Part shown: piece by piece, positions 49,209 through 63,088 of the stretch
Numbering within the stretch: position 1 is the stretch's first letter
Layout: each line of letters opens with the position of its first letter
Assembly: GCA_019096065.1 (NCBI GenBank)
Contig: JAGUCH010000005.1
Location: 5,828,001 to 5,892,000 of the forward strand
Source of the DNA: Paracyclopina nana
Taxonomy: Eukaryota > Arthropoda > Copepoda > Cyclopoida > Cyclopettidae
Direction: 5' to 3'
Length of the DNA: 64,000 nt
Notes under the pieces: generated by a model
Told to the model about the DNA's origin: nothing
Databases searched by the model: none
The model's input: only the letters and a program-made list of their open reading frames with translations
Position numbers and translations under genes: made by a program

Positions 49209-49597
49209 TGCGGTGTTCATCTACATTTTTATTTAGGCCCTGTTCAGGTGCTTCTTATAGGAAAATTGGGAACAAAATACATATCAGCTTTTGAAGCTCT
49301 AAAATTAAATTGCCTGGTTGCATTATAACGCCAACAAGTCACAAAAAGCCTCGAATATAGCAGAAAATGGCGTAAATTAGCGGTTTTTAAATAGCAAATG
49401 GCCAAAAAACTGCTTATGCTAAAAGGCCAAGTTGAAATGCCGTTAACTAACTGCAAGGGAAAGAAAATAGTTTAATTCACTTTTCTTTTAGCAAAATAAG
49501 ACTCAAAATGACATATTTTACATTTGCATTTAGCTCCTAGAACTTAATTTTAATTTACGTAAAAATCATGATTTTTGCTTAGTAGATGACCGCCACA
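49209..49597. mobile_element. MITE of the TGTGGTGTTCATCTAC family, diverged
   Basis: TGCGGTGTTCATCTAC at the left and GTAGATGACCGCCACA at the right form imperfect inverted ends about 390 bp apart. No clean target duplication was seen. A Harbinger-type left end (GGCCCTGTTCAGGTGC) near 49,236 has no matching right end. Confidence 0.55.
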
Positions 49598-50236
49598 TTT
49601 GACCAACAGCCAGCTAGCTAGCATAGCTATCTAGCGAGCATCAGCAATTATTTGGGCCACATTATGAATTTGTAGCTGGAGAAATTGGCTTTGAGACCAC
49701 CCACCACATTTATTATCGCATTGAATCCAGCTGTGAAAATGTCGAATAAAACAAGATGAGCCGACGCGGGAATTCACATCTGTTGCCCATTTGCAAGCAA
49801 CTGCTGCTATAAGGAATGCAGTAAAATCAATGCAGAATTTTTTCCTCCTCAATTTTGAGCTGTGAGAATAGGGAAATTATTCACGCTGTGGATGATGTTG
49901 TTGTTGTTGAGCACACTGGGCCGTTTTCAGGAAAGCAAAACATGCAACACGTGAATTAGGGTTTCCTTTTCCCTTCAGCTTCAGCTGAGCCCTGTGGGCA
50001 AAAAACATTGCTGTTTGCCAATATCCACAACAATCCAAATGGACAGCAATCATCGTTTTAATTTAAAAGGAAGTAAAAAAGACTTGACCAGACGCAAGAC
50101 AATGTTGCCAAGAACCACAAGAAAATACAATGAAAATTCCACTTTATTGCTAATATACGCAATAAAAAAGTTGTTGAAAAATTCCAAGAAGTCAGCTGAA
50201 ATGAAGAGTTGCTTTTTTAGCTACTTAAGAGTTTAA

Positions 50237-51599
50237 TGTGGTGTTCATGTACTCAAGTTTGACAGAAGGAGCTGAAATACTACATCAGACTTTAATTTTG
50301 CTGACTTTTATCACATTTTCTTTGTTTATTGATTGAAAAATTATTTTATTAATAAAAAGGAAAAAAATGGCCTACATGAACGTAACTTTGTTTATGAACA
50401 TACGTACATATAACATTAATAAAATGAATCTTTTCGCCTTCCTGACGTGTCACGATCAAATCTGGCTGCAAAGCGTAGGATTAACAAATTGCTAAATATT
50501 AAATGGATTGTAGCAATATACTAAAGAAGCAAGGGTGTTAAGCCAGAAACACGCAAATCACGAATACAAAAGGTCGTTTCAACGACTATTTGCCTAATTA
50601 ATCAAAAATCGCACAAAGTCATGGCTTGGCCATTTGCAATTGGCCGAAATTCAATTAAAATCAAAATACCTTATAACTGAAGTATTACGATGATCCTCAA
50701 GCATCCATTAATACATCCTCGAAGCAATAAGCAAAATATCCTTTGATGGTTCTCGCGTGGCCTTTTCGCAATATTTTCCTCTAATTGTTATGAGCTTTTA
50801 AAAGAATTTATGGGCGAATAACTCATAAAATATATGGGCATGATGCACCATACACAGCCTACACTGTTGTAATTTGGAAATAGTACTCCATTATCACGTT
50901 GATAATTCATAATTTTTTAAAGGCCACTCTGAGAGCCTTTTTATGGCCAAAAAGGGCATCATAAGAACCATTTCTGCTCACTCAAATCACAAAATTCCAA
51001 CATTTGTTGATGGAACAAAGTTTGTGCTATTTTCGTGGTTCTTTTAATTTTTTGAGCCTCCAGGTTTACAAATCTTCCGTGACCCGGAGCAATTTGCGGT
51101 ATAGATAAATCCAGCGCGCGCAGATCCTCTCAGCAACCCTTCACTTTTGACAGAATATTGCTCTTGCAGGTCATAGTTAAGATCTTAAGCTAACAAAAGA
51201 ATGCCTCCAGACATTATCTAGGCCTGGCATCTCTGAACCTTCCAACACTTTTGCCCTTCTCTATAGTACATTTACTAGAAGATAATTTATAATAAAGTCA
51301 CAAATTCCAAAAATGAATGTTGTCTTAATGCACTCATTTCCTGAGCTGAGCAAGTCACTCTCGATTTTCTTCAAAACGGAAATTGGTTGCTTTTTTCGCA
51401 GAACAAACATGACACACCATTTCTTTTTAGTGCAAGGCAAATATGACTTATAATTTTTTGCACAAATATTCATAGAATATCACGTGAAAAGCCACATTTT
51501 CCCATTTTTATGCTTACTTTTGGTTAGAAAAAAGAAAATATTGTAATGATTTAGATTTTGCTCGCAAATATTTTTTCAATTGAGTACATGAACACCACA
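50237..51599. mobile_element. Possible 1.36-kb element with TGTGGTGTTCATGTACT ends
   Basis: TGTGGTGTTCATGTACTCAA at the left and its exact reverse complement at the right are 1.36 kb apart. The interior is AT-rich without a transposase. Flanks are TAA and TGA, one base apart, so the pair may also be two unrelated copies. Confidence 0.5.
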
Positions 51600-51602
51600 T
51601 GA

Positions 51603-53035
51603 ATTCTAAATCGATCTTGAGTGTATTTTTGCACAATTGTCAGCAAGACACTTCTTTTGTTTACTTATATGCATGTGTTTAACGTATGCTGCCCCATTTT
51701 GCTTCATTTCACGAATCGTCATTGTGTTGGCATATCATGATTGATTTTTCACGATTGCCTTTGGTAATAGCCATCATTGCCTTTTTTTAGCCTGGCATTT
51801 TTCCCATTGTGCTCTCAATGACTTGGGGGGAAATTGACAAAAGCAGGAGGGAGAAATCTGCGTCCGTCCTTTGCAAACAATTCTCATTAAGTATTCATAG
51901 TGCTGTGCAAACGCTTGGAAAACTGTGTACATTTCCTTGGAGGGAAGGAGATTTAATTTTCTGTACTATACTACTTTGAATATTTTCTCCATTCATTAGC
52001 AAGAGTTTTGCCAAATGGTAGCTGCCTCAAATCAGGTCAAAAATGAGCTCGTGAAAAATTGATACTACGTCCTAATTGCTCTTGCATGCAAATTACGAGC
52101 TGACAAATGATGCACGAATAATAGGAATAATTACTACATGAGCCATGACGACATTAGAGTAGCAGTTCGTGAATTTTGCAGTGGCCATTTTTTGACAAAT
52201 TGTTATCCAAAATGAACAATGAAAATGCAGATTTTTGCCATAAAATACACTACATAGTATATTTGGGGCAAAAAGTGGGCTTACACGTGCTAATTATGGC
52301 AAGGCCCAAAATTGTATGGTAGGACTTTTTGGCATAAATAACTGTCCGCGAACGAGCATTCAGGTTTTAATGGGCTCTTTTACGACATAGCTAAATAATA
52401 ATGAAGCTTCTACAAGATATCGATCAAGAGCACCAAAAATGCTACCAATGAAGAAGAGAGGATCTCCTCCAATAACCGACCCAATTTCTCCTCCTCACGA
52501 TTTTTACCTAATTGGAGCTTCTTGCCTGGCTCATTTGTCAAACAGGGCTTAATTTCGAGTATCTAAGCAGTGGTAAAAGTTTACAGCTTTATAGAGATAA
52601 ATTACTTGGTATACTATGAAGTTTTATAATCTTTTCTGAGTGTGTGTCCACGTCAAGTTGACAAGATGATGTCCACAAGAATGTGAGGCTACCAAACCCA
52701 ATGGAAGAACAACAAAGCTTTGGTAGAAGAAGAAGAAGTCAATTTCACTCCAATGTGGCGAAATCACTTTCTCTCGAATCCAAAATTGCAGCTCCTGTGT
52801 AAAACTTGGGTACACTTATAATAATTATTTGGCTTTGGGTGGCAGAAGAAGACTGGCAGTATGTGTGGTCCCAAAACTGTTCAACGGAATTTCTCTGGCA
52901 GAAAATAGCACAACTTTGGCACTGCTTGCTTTTTTATTTCTACAGTCGCACGCAAAAATTGCTGGATATTTGAGGTAGAAACGCACTTTTGTAAGAATTG
53001 ACCCCACCAAAAGAGCTTTCCAATATATAGGCGGG
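51603..53035. other. Intergenic DNA upstream of the ARL4 copy 2 stop
   Basis: No supported gene. Open frames on the minus strand at 52.6-53.0 kb lack motifs. Confidence 0.4.
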
Positions 53036-53091
53036 GCGTTAACTCAAAAAGGAAGTGTAATACATTACATAGTTCCTTTTTGAGTTAACGC
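53036..53091. repeat. Short hairpin repeat, copy 2
   Basis: GCGTTAACTCAAAAAGGAA and its exact reverse complement form a 19-bp stem with an 18-bp loop, bordered by GGGG and CCCC. It matches the hairpin at 20,618-20,669. Confidence 0.75.
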
Positions 53092-53198
53092 ACCCCCATT
53101 CAGAAAAGGCACTAATGGAAACTTGCGTTTGTTTGGTTGGTGATGGGGTAGAAGTAATTAATATGCACACAGCCTTAAGGAATTGAAATTGTCATTTT

Positions 53199-55330
<2,132 letters not shown>

Positions 55331-55576
55331 GACACAGTGGATTATGTTGCAATTCTGGCGGCCAATTTTTCATTCCAAAACGGCTGATTTTCGAATTTTG
55401 TTCAGACATTACGCGAGATTATTTTTAACATTTTTGGGTGGTTTATTCCGCTTAAAATCTTTATTTAAGCACGCTTATAGCAAGCAGATGAACTGTACAT
55501 TAAATTAAAAACCTCTGTTTTTACCAAAAATTGGACAAATTTCTATCGAAAAAATTGGGTGAATAAAATAAAAAAT

Positions 55577-55968
55577 AGGTGGATCCCACAACATTAGGCA
55601 ACTAAGCTTAAGCAAAGAAAGGTAACTTTGATTGCATATTTCTCAGCAACTTCTCAGCTGATTCGAACCAAAATTGGTAGGATTCATCAGAGTTGCCTTA
55701 TAATTGTTGTTGTCAAATTTAGTGCAAATCCGAGGCTGCTAAGTGGTACCCAATTTCCCTTTGCTTAACCCAGCTTTGCTTTGCTTAAAACCAATCTTTT
55801 GAATGTGACCTCGGATTTGGACTGAATTAGGCATGAACAATTATAAGGCAACTCTGATGAATCCTACCAATTTTGGTTCGAATCAGTTGAGAGGTTGCTG
55901 AGAAATTCGCAATCAAAGTTACTTTGCTTTTGCTTAAGCTTAGCTGCCTAATGTTGTGGGATCCACCT
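55577..55968. mobile_element. 392-bp foldback element (AAT family)
   Basis: Ends AGGTGGATCCCACAACATTA and its reverse complement, AAT on both sides (55574-55576, 55969-55971). Long mirrored arms include GATTCGAACCAAAATTGG and the CTCAGCAACTTCTCAG word shared with the 53,840 and 54,487 elements. Confidence 0.87.
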
Positions 55969-56401
55969 AATGGCCCACTGTGTATATACTATAAAAAATA
56001 AATTTTCTTTATGGATATACTTTTGTAGCACAATTTCTCACTTTTTAAATTATTAGACCTACGAAGGTTGACTTTTAACAAAAATGTTTAGTGCTGGTAG
56101 TTTGAACATCTTAGTGGAATTTATTGATGCTTTTGAGTTTTGACAAGTTGACTGCAAGAAATGCGCGTAATTGCTGCAAAAAAATCTGCAAAATCTCTCC
56201 AGATGATGATGATGACAACAGAGTTTTATGATTTGCTTTAACGATCTTCGTACAACTGTCATAAAATTCCAGTTATGCAGCATTCTAACCGAATAACAAG
56301 GTCGATTTTTGCCCCTCTTCTTCATGGAAACGAAAAAAAATTCAAATTTGGAATTCAGAAAGGCAACTTTCCCTTATATTAATTATTCCCCATTGTTTAC
56401 A

Positions 56402-56681
56402 GCTAGCCACTTCCAAGTTTTTCCATATAAATGGAGAATACCATCCAGAAATGAAAGAGGTCGTGAACTTGGTACAAGAATTTTTGAAACTTGGCACACA
56501 CCGTTTTACCGTAGATAGAGAAATGGGCGTTTGCAAACTCAAATCGTTTTCGTTTGATGGAATTCAGAGAAAAGTGGGATTTGCCAGCACCCCTAATTTA
56601 ACCAGCACGAAAGAGTCAGCTGTTTACTGCAGCAAGATTCCAAAGGAACGTTTTGTTCCAAAACTATTTTTGCCACGCTGA
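56402..56681 (+). CDS. Unrecognised exon-like open frame
   Basis: After GTTTACAG the frame is open to TGA at 56679-56681. It reads LATSKFFHINGEYHPEMKEV and later HRFTVDREMGVCKLKSF. The amino-acid make-up is balanced and codon use looks plausible, unlike the AT-driven frames around it. No family was recognised and no neighbouring exon was found. It may be a last exon, a gene fragment or a remnant of a mobile element. Confidence 0.25.
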
Positions 56682-57424
56682 AATTCAATTCACAGGCTAC
56701 AAAAATGTCTGCTCACTTTGATGCATTATGGAAAATCTGCCATCAATCAAATTAATTACTACCTAAATTACGAGGCATGGGAAACACTTATTTTTTTCCA
56801 GGTTCATTGAAATAACTTGGCTTGAAAAATGTCAATTTGCATTTTGAGCTTTGTGAGTCGTTGTACCGTTGGTAATGCAAGCAAATTAGGTGGAAATTAC
56901 ATTGTCCTTCGCGCTAAGTAATGAGGACAATTGCGCGCGCGCGCGCAAGCGCGGATATGGGAGTAGTTTACAAAGATTTGCGAAATCTTGTGTAATTAAT
57001 GAATTTTCAGCCAAAGATGCATCAGAGCACCAAGGTCTTACGGAGTCTTTTTTAAAAGTGAACATAAAGATCAGTCTTCCTTTTTTCATCAAAGTTCTTC
57101 TTGACCTTAATTAACAACCGTAAAAATTGTTCAGCTTTTTGCATGAAAAGATCCATGATAAACCTTACTTATTACTAATTAACTAAATTCTGTAAAATAT
57201 CATTGCCATATTCATGTAATTTAAAATGCGGTTAAAAGTCTTTAGAGCAAACGAAGAATTGAAGTTGAGAAAAATGTAAAGTTGCGTTAAAGGTTGCGTG
57301 ATTCGCGTGACTCAACTTCCGCTTGAGAAACAAATCAAAAATCATCAATTTTCAACTGGTTTTGACGTTTTATTCTCGAATTTGTCATAAGAAACACTGT
57401 TTCGAGCCATGTTGGTAAAAAAGT
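56682..57424. other. Intergenic DNA
   Basis: No supported gene. A CG dinucleotide run lies at about 56,933-56,946. Confidence 0.4.
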
Positions 57425-57841
57425 AGAATTTTAGAATGTACTGTTCAAAACCGTATCCGCAAAAAACCGTGCCGTTATATTCCGTTTCGTTATATTCCGT
57501 TCCGTTATATTCCGTTCCGTTATATTCCATTCCGTTATATTCCGTTCCGTAAAAATCCGGGTAATATTTTTCTTTAGAAGGTTTGGTGAGTTCAATTTTA
57601 AAAGTTGCTACAGTGATTGGGCATTGGCTATCATCAAACCTTTTCTTTCAAGTTTGGGCGAGTTTGTGTTTTTTAAGTTTTTAAGCTAAAAATATCATTT
57701 CATGAATAGTAAAATGGCAAATGGTCTACAAATAGGTTCTAAACCTTGAAAAACTCTTTTCTTTCAAGTTTGGGCTGGTTTGTGCAGGTTTGGGCGAGTT
57801 TGTGCCCAAACTCCTTTTATAGCAGCAATTTCAATGTTTAA

Positions 57842-58063
57842 GGCCCTGTTCACCTGCATTATTATCAGCAAAATAACGAGCGATATTATGCTGATATTTG
57901 CAAATATCCGGTATTTGTGTAATCATTTTTCAGATTTTGACTTCGGAATCGATCTATTGGTACCAAAAGCCATCCTGCTCCAAAATAAAAATTCTCAGTT
58001 TCTCAGTATTTCTCTCCAATATTTTGCTAAAATAACGGCTATAATAAGCAGGTGAACAGGCCC
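57842..58063. mobile_element. Harbinger-like MITE, 222 bp
   Basis: Ends GGCCCTGTTCACCTGC and GCAGGTGAACAGGCCC, TAA on both sides (57839-57841, 58064-58066), exact family length of 222 bp. Confidence 0.87.
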
Positions 58064-58324
58064 TAAGTTAATAATTAACACACTTCCAATAAGATTTGGA
58101 AGCTGAAACTTTTTATTTGGGCTCTCCTCATCATAAGGGAGCTTTTTGCATTAGAATTTTGAAAATCTAAAGGTTTGGGCGAGTTTGGGTGGACAGACTA
58201 TTATAAAGTATTCTATCATTCTTAAAATGACTTTTCAAGGTACTTCCCATTGGATTTGGACATTAAAAATGGTATATTTTTGCTCTGCTAATGCCACTGG
58301 ATCTACCTGCATTTAAATTTTTAA

Positions 58325-58478
58325 AGCCCGGTTCCAACACGGGATATCAACATAGTATAGTGCGGTAAACCAGTTAAGTCAGGTTGAGCTGAGTGCGCGA
58401 GCTAGCAGTGACCTGACTATGCTAAAAAGTCAAGTTACGTCTCCTGACTATGCTGATTTTCCATGTTGGAACCGGGCT
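58325..58478. mobile_element. 154-bp MITE with AGCCCGGTTCCAACA ends
   Basis: AGCCCGGTTCCAACA and its exact reverse complement enclose 154 bp, flanked by TAA (58322-58324 and 58479-58481). TAA suggests a second Harbinger-type family. Confidence 0.83.
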
Positions 58479-58684
58479 TAAGATTAAAAAGTTTGGGCGA
58501 GTTTGGGTGAGTTTGGGCGAGTTTGGGCATTTTATATGGTCCCGTTTTTAACTGAGATGTATACGGATTTTTACGGAAGGGAATATAACGGAACGGAATA
58601 TAATGGAACGGAATTTAACGGAACGGAATATAGCGGCACGGATTTTTGCGGACACGGATTTCAACAGATATACCGAATTTTATA

Positions 58685-61600
58685 GTGTATTTTGTGCAAC
58701 ATAAGGGGTGATAATTTGATTTATTTTTATTATGTGGATAAATTATGTAGGTCAATTCACATGTGCTGATTTGGTGATAACTTTTTCATGATGAAACACA
58801 AGTGAGTACGTTATGCTAGTATTTTGTAAAGGCCATTAAGTTAGAGTAAAAATACAAGATGCAACCGAGCCTTCAAATATTCAAAACCACTCAAATGAAC
58901 GGCTGCCCACGTTGATTTTTTGAACCGGAAAATAATGCTTTTATAACACGATTTCTTCAAGTAGAAAGCATACTTTTTGATGATTGAAAATAGTGAGCAT
59001 AATTAAGGAGGAAGTGAAGAGCTCGGCTATAAATTTGATACCCACATAATTTCTCAACCAGAATGTTCTACAGAAGAATCCAGAAAGAATTGATCTCAAA
59101 AAACCAGTTGAGTGACGCGTTATCATCCCATTGCCAATTACATGTAACTATAACCTGTCATTTTCAACATGTTACGTAAAATTGAAGCTGGCCACGAGGG
59201 AAACTGTCCAATCCTTATCAAAATGTCGTCTTCCGAAATACCAAAATAATTCATACATCAAAATCCTATAGAAGATAAGTATAATCACAAAAGTGGCTTA
59301 GAGCAAGATTTTTTCTACCATGGAGAGAGGAGGTATGCTAGTGAAATTTGTGAATGAATGAATGAATGAATGCTGGCATAGTAGTACAATCTAGGCCGTG
59401 TGGATGGAAAAAGCCCATGCAGTAGCAGACAGCCTCCGGCTGCAGCCTCGAAAGCAGCAGAAGAAGAAAGCTGTGGAACAGAAGCTTTGGAAGAGAGGCC
59501 CCTATAGAGATGAGTTGAGGCTGAGGTTGCTGTCCTCGAAACCAACCATTCATTCCTTTTGCCAGTTGAGCCTCAAAATACCTAAAATAGATGACCGCCT
59601 AGAAATGCCTGCGCGTTTTCTCCCAAAGCTATTTGAGTTCCTTCATGATTCATCTGGAATCTTTGGCATCTAGCATACTTGCCTCCGGTTTTCTCAAGGT
59701 GTTCTTCACTGAGTTCAGCTAAGCAGAAATTAAAAAGAATGAGAACGTTCAAAGTGAGACATTGGTTTTATTTTCAGTCTTGGTGACTGAAGGCTAAGTT
59801 AGAAGATGAGAGATGAGTTTCATTTTTTGCCCAAGGATTTGTATTCAACTTTATTTCCATAAAAACGTTTGCTAGGATAAAATTGAATTTTCGTCAAAAA
59901 TGTAATTTATGAAGAACTTAATTATGAATAATACAGTTGCATTTTAGTACATACAAATACTTGGATTAGAAAGCCTGCTTACTTATCAATATATGTTGCT
60001 TGCTATAAAAACTAAGGTTAAGTTTTTGCAAGATTGCACATTTTTTGGCGACATGAATTGCTAACAAATCGACATGTACTTTAATGAAACTCAGCTTTCA
60101 TCTTGCTACTTAGTTTTCAGTCTTCATAACTGAATTCGATTACTGAGTTTTTACACAACTTTGAACTTAGTACATTGCGTACATCAGCTAATGGTCAAGT
60201 ACTTTACAAATACTCTTTCACGTAAATGGAACAATGGCAATTAAGTGCTTTTACGTGGATTGGATTGGCTTTCATCAGCGCATGAATGGAAGTACGGTAT
60301 TCTCAAGTTGCCATCGAAAAACGAGAGCATGTATTTGACCGCATATAAATCAAGATAAGGCTGAAACCAAGGTCATTCCGTTAGCAGAGTGTGCCTTTGT
60401 AAAAAAGCCACTTTTTGCGTGTGGCCTCGAATACCTTCAAGGCCTCGCTCTGGATTTAGCTTGGATGAGTCATACATTCTAGCTGCTACTGCAATATTTG
60501 GAGCGACAGCAGCAAATAGAAAGTCAGCCTTTTAGGAAGCCCCTTAATACTACAACGTAGCCATCAAGAATACTGTTATGCTGCCGTTTTTAGAATGATT
60601 TTTTACATAGAGAATTTTCATACCTTTTTTGAAGCATTATTCTGTGATTTGTTTGGCTTTAAAAAAGCTCATTACGTACAACTGAAATAGCTTTCTAAAA
60701 AATAAAAGATCCTATGAATATGTGTATATTTTCTGGAGAATGTACATTTCTTTTCGGAATGGTAATCGTGCTTTATTTGGTGTTGATAAGCTATTACAGC
60801 TAAAATTGTAGCTTCCTATGTAAAAGATATGGCTAAACTTTATTCTAAGCAAGAGACTTTTTGCTGGTATTTTTAGATGGTTTGCTTTTTTCTTGCGAGG
60901 GATTGGACACGCGATGAAACGACGTCATACCTTTTTCCTTTATAATTCAACAAAACCTGACCTCTAACGTACCGTTCATGCGACAAGAAAAGAGCTTTTA
61001 AGACATTGAAAAACTTATTTTGAATGAAATTAATTATAGCTTTAAATGCAACATTGTAACTTTGGTGGTTAACTCAACTTAACTTGAATTTTTACTTGCT
61101 AACAGCTCAAAAAATTGACCTGTTTCTTCCCAAATTGGAATATGCTTCAGCTGATTCTTACCGCACTTTTTAATGGACTTTTGGGAGTACATGGACGGGA
61201 CATTAGAGCTTTCTTGACACGTCTTGCTTTGTACCTTACCACAGTGGTTCAACTATTGTCGTTATCCTATCATCAACTGATTATTGCATAAACTTCCCTT
61301 GTAATATCAGCCCAGCTTTTAAAGACAGCCATATTTTATTTTCCAAAAATGAAGATTTATGTGCATTTTTAGCTTCCGTCATCAACCACTGTGTCGAATG
61401 CTTTTAAGGTCTCAATTCTAGTGTCTCTCGACGTCACTGAATATACCACTAAAAGCTTCCTTTTCTTGCATCGTGTGCAATGAGGGAAAACTAGGCAAAG
61501 TGGCTATAATTGGTTGAAGCAATTGCCCCCACAATCCCCACAGTAAATCTCAATGAAGGGAAAATTGATGCTCATTTACTTCCAAAACATGAATGAGAAT

Positions 61601-62922
61601 GCCATTCTTCGTGTAATTGCATTTTGCAAGAGAATTGCAATGAGTGAATTGCTCTGACATTTGGGAAAAATCCCACCTATAGAAATAGTACATATCTTGA
61701 CAAATGGAAAAATGCATTTTTGACCCGAAATTTTGCATGGGTTAAGCAGAACGAGTTTTCAGATCAAATGAACTCATGTTTCTGATTTTGTAGAGCATAA
61801 AATTGATATACTGCAGTTCTTAGCTTGGCAGCCACAAATCGAGTTTCGCCAGCTTGTTTCCATTAAAAAGCTAAAAATAAGAACTCAAGTGCTGACTGCG
61901 TAAGTAACTACATCATATTCAGGGGCTTTTATGAATCTCATCCATGGTTAATTAGCATTAAACGAGATTAAAAAGGAAAGACTCTTTTATTTACAAAGGT
62001 CCTCAAAAAGTATAAAAAAAAATCCTATAAATTTGATTTCACTTTCATGCTACTCAATTTGAGATTTTTGAAAACTATCTAAGTGCATAATGTATAAAAA
62101 TGATTTTCAAGTGTATTTATCTTACATGAACACCACATAAGGCTTGTTTCCAACTTACTACGTGACAAAACAAGCCAATACTCAAATCACATCTGTATAT
62201 ATACAGCAAATCTATGATCCCAGCAGTAATAGAAAATCGTGTGCAATGAATGATAATACACCATCAATTTGTTGCATTTTTGTGACATCATGCACTACAA
62301 AACTCATTGTGAACTCATTGTGTACTCTATGCAGCAAAATATCCAACCCTAAACCCGAGCATACAAAATACTTGATTCAGTTGTTACTGGAAAAAAAGGC
62401 ACAGTGGGGGTGAGGTGTTTTCAAAGCCCCCTGAACTCAATTGAGATATCTGCTGTATGTATACTATACACAGTGGAACAAACGGGGAGCGGTGGCGCGC
62501 AGTTTATGTTGCACAGTGGCCGAGTGTGCGCGCATATGTTGGAATGAATGACTCATCACGACGACTCGACTCTCGAGTTTCAGACGCCGCCAAAATCTGC
62601 CTCAAAATGTCGGAATAATCTCTTGCCTTCGACATTGATCAATTGCATGAGCTTTGAGGGAAACGCAGTGCCAAATCCGACTTCAAGGATCATCATGCTT
62701 CAATTCGTGTTTGCAGACTAATTCGTGGGGCATCGGGGGATCATGTAATGTCCAACAGCCATAATGGTATGCCCACGACTCTGGGTGAGGTTTTGAGGGC
62801 AGAAATCGTAATTGGATGCATGTGACCATGATCATCATCATCTTTGTGGGTGTCAGTCCCAAATAGCCCCAATATTTGGCCTTAAGTTCCAACTGAGGGC
62901 TATTAAAGGCCTAAGTATATAA
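58685..62922. other. Intergenic DNA with exon-like islands
   Basis: A (GAAT)n run lies near 59,352-59,372. GC-richer islands occur at 59,390-59,580, 60,410-60,460 (GGCCTCG words) and 62,480-62,620 (CpG-rich, promoter-like). A TGTGGTGTTCA MITE end lies alone near 62,120. No gene could be assembled from these. Confidence 0.35.
59401..59673 (+). CDS. Weak exon-like open frame
   Basis: From ATG at 59,401 the frame encodes about 90 residues, with MEKAHAVADSLRLQPRKQQK at the start, a Lys/Gln-rich stretch and a leucine-rich end. It carries the GCCTCG/GCCTCC words typical of exons in this window. No family, splice partner or promoter is evident, so this may be chance. Confidence 0.2.
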   Translation, partial: WMEKAHAVADSLRLQPRKQQKKKAVEQKLWKRGPYRDELRLRLLSSKPTIHSFCQLSLKIPKIDDRLEMPARFLPKLFEFLHDSSGIFGI

Positions 62923-63088
62923 TGTGGTGTTCACCTACTCTCTAAATTAGCACGTGGTCAAATAATTCACTTTTTTGACAAAATGACATTTTTGTATAAT
63001 GATAAACCTAATTTTTTACCTTCTTTTATGCAGCTTTCATACAAAGGTGAAAATTGAAAAAAGTGTGCATTTGCAGATGAACACCACA
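62923..63088. mobile_element. MITE of the TGTGGTGTTCA family
   Basis: TGTGGTGTTCACCTACT and a diverged GCAGATGAACACCACA form the ends of a 166-bp AT-rich element. The flanks do not give a clean duplication. Confidence 0.65.

Larger units (their letters stand above)
57425..58684. mobile_element. 1.26-kb inverted-repeat element with GGAATATAACGGAAC arms
   Basis: Left arm (about 57,425-57,560) and right arm (about 58,557-58,684) are inverted copies. Both carry tandem 10/15-bp units of GGAATATAACGGAAC type and the words CCGTATCCGC and CCGTAAAAATCCG. The centre holds repeated GTTTGGGCGAGTTTG words (near 57,650, 57,770, 58,171 and 58,491). Two MITEs are nested inside. Exact ends and target duplication were not fixed. 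The arms can be translated as EYNGT repeats, but this is a by-product of the repeat. Confidence 0.65.

Noticed and set aside
57345-58685. EYNGT-repeat proteins
   Set aside because: The repeats are translations of a minisatellite in inverted arms, on opposite strands.
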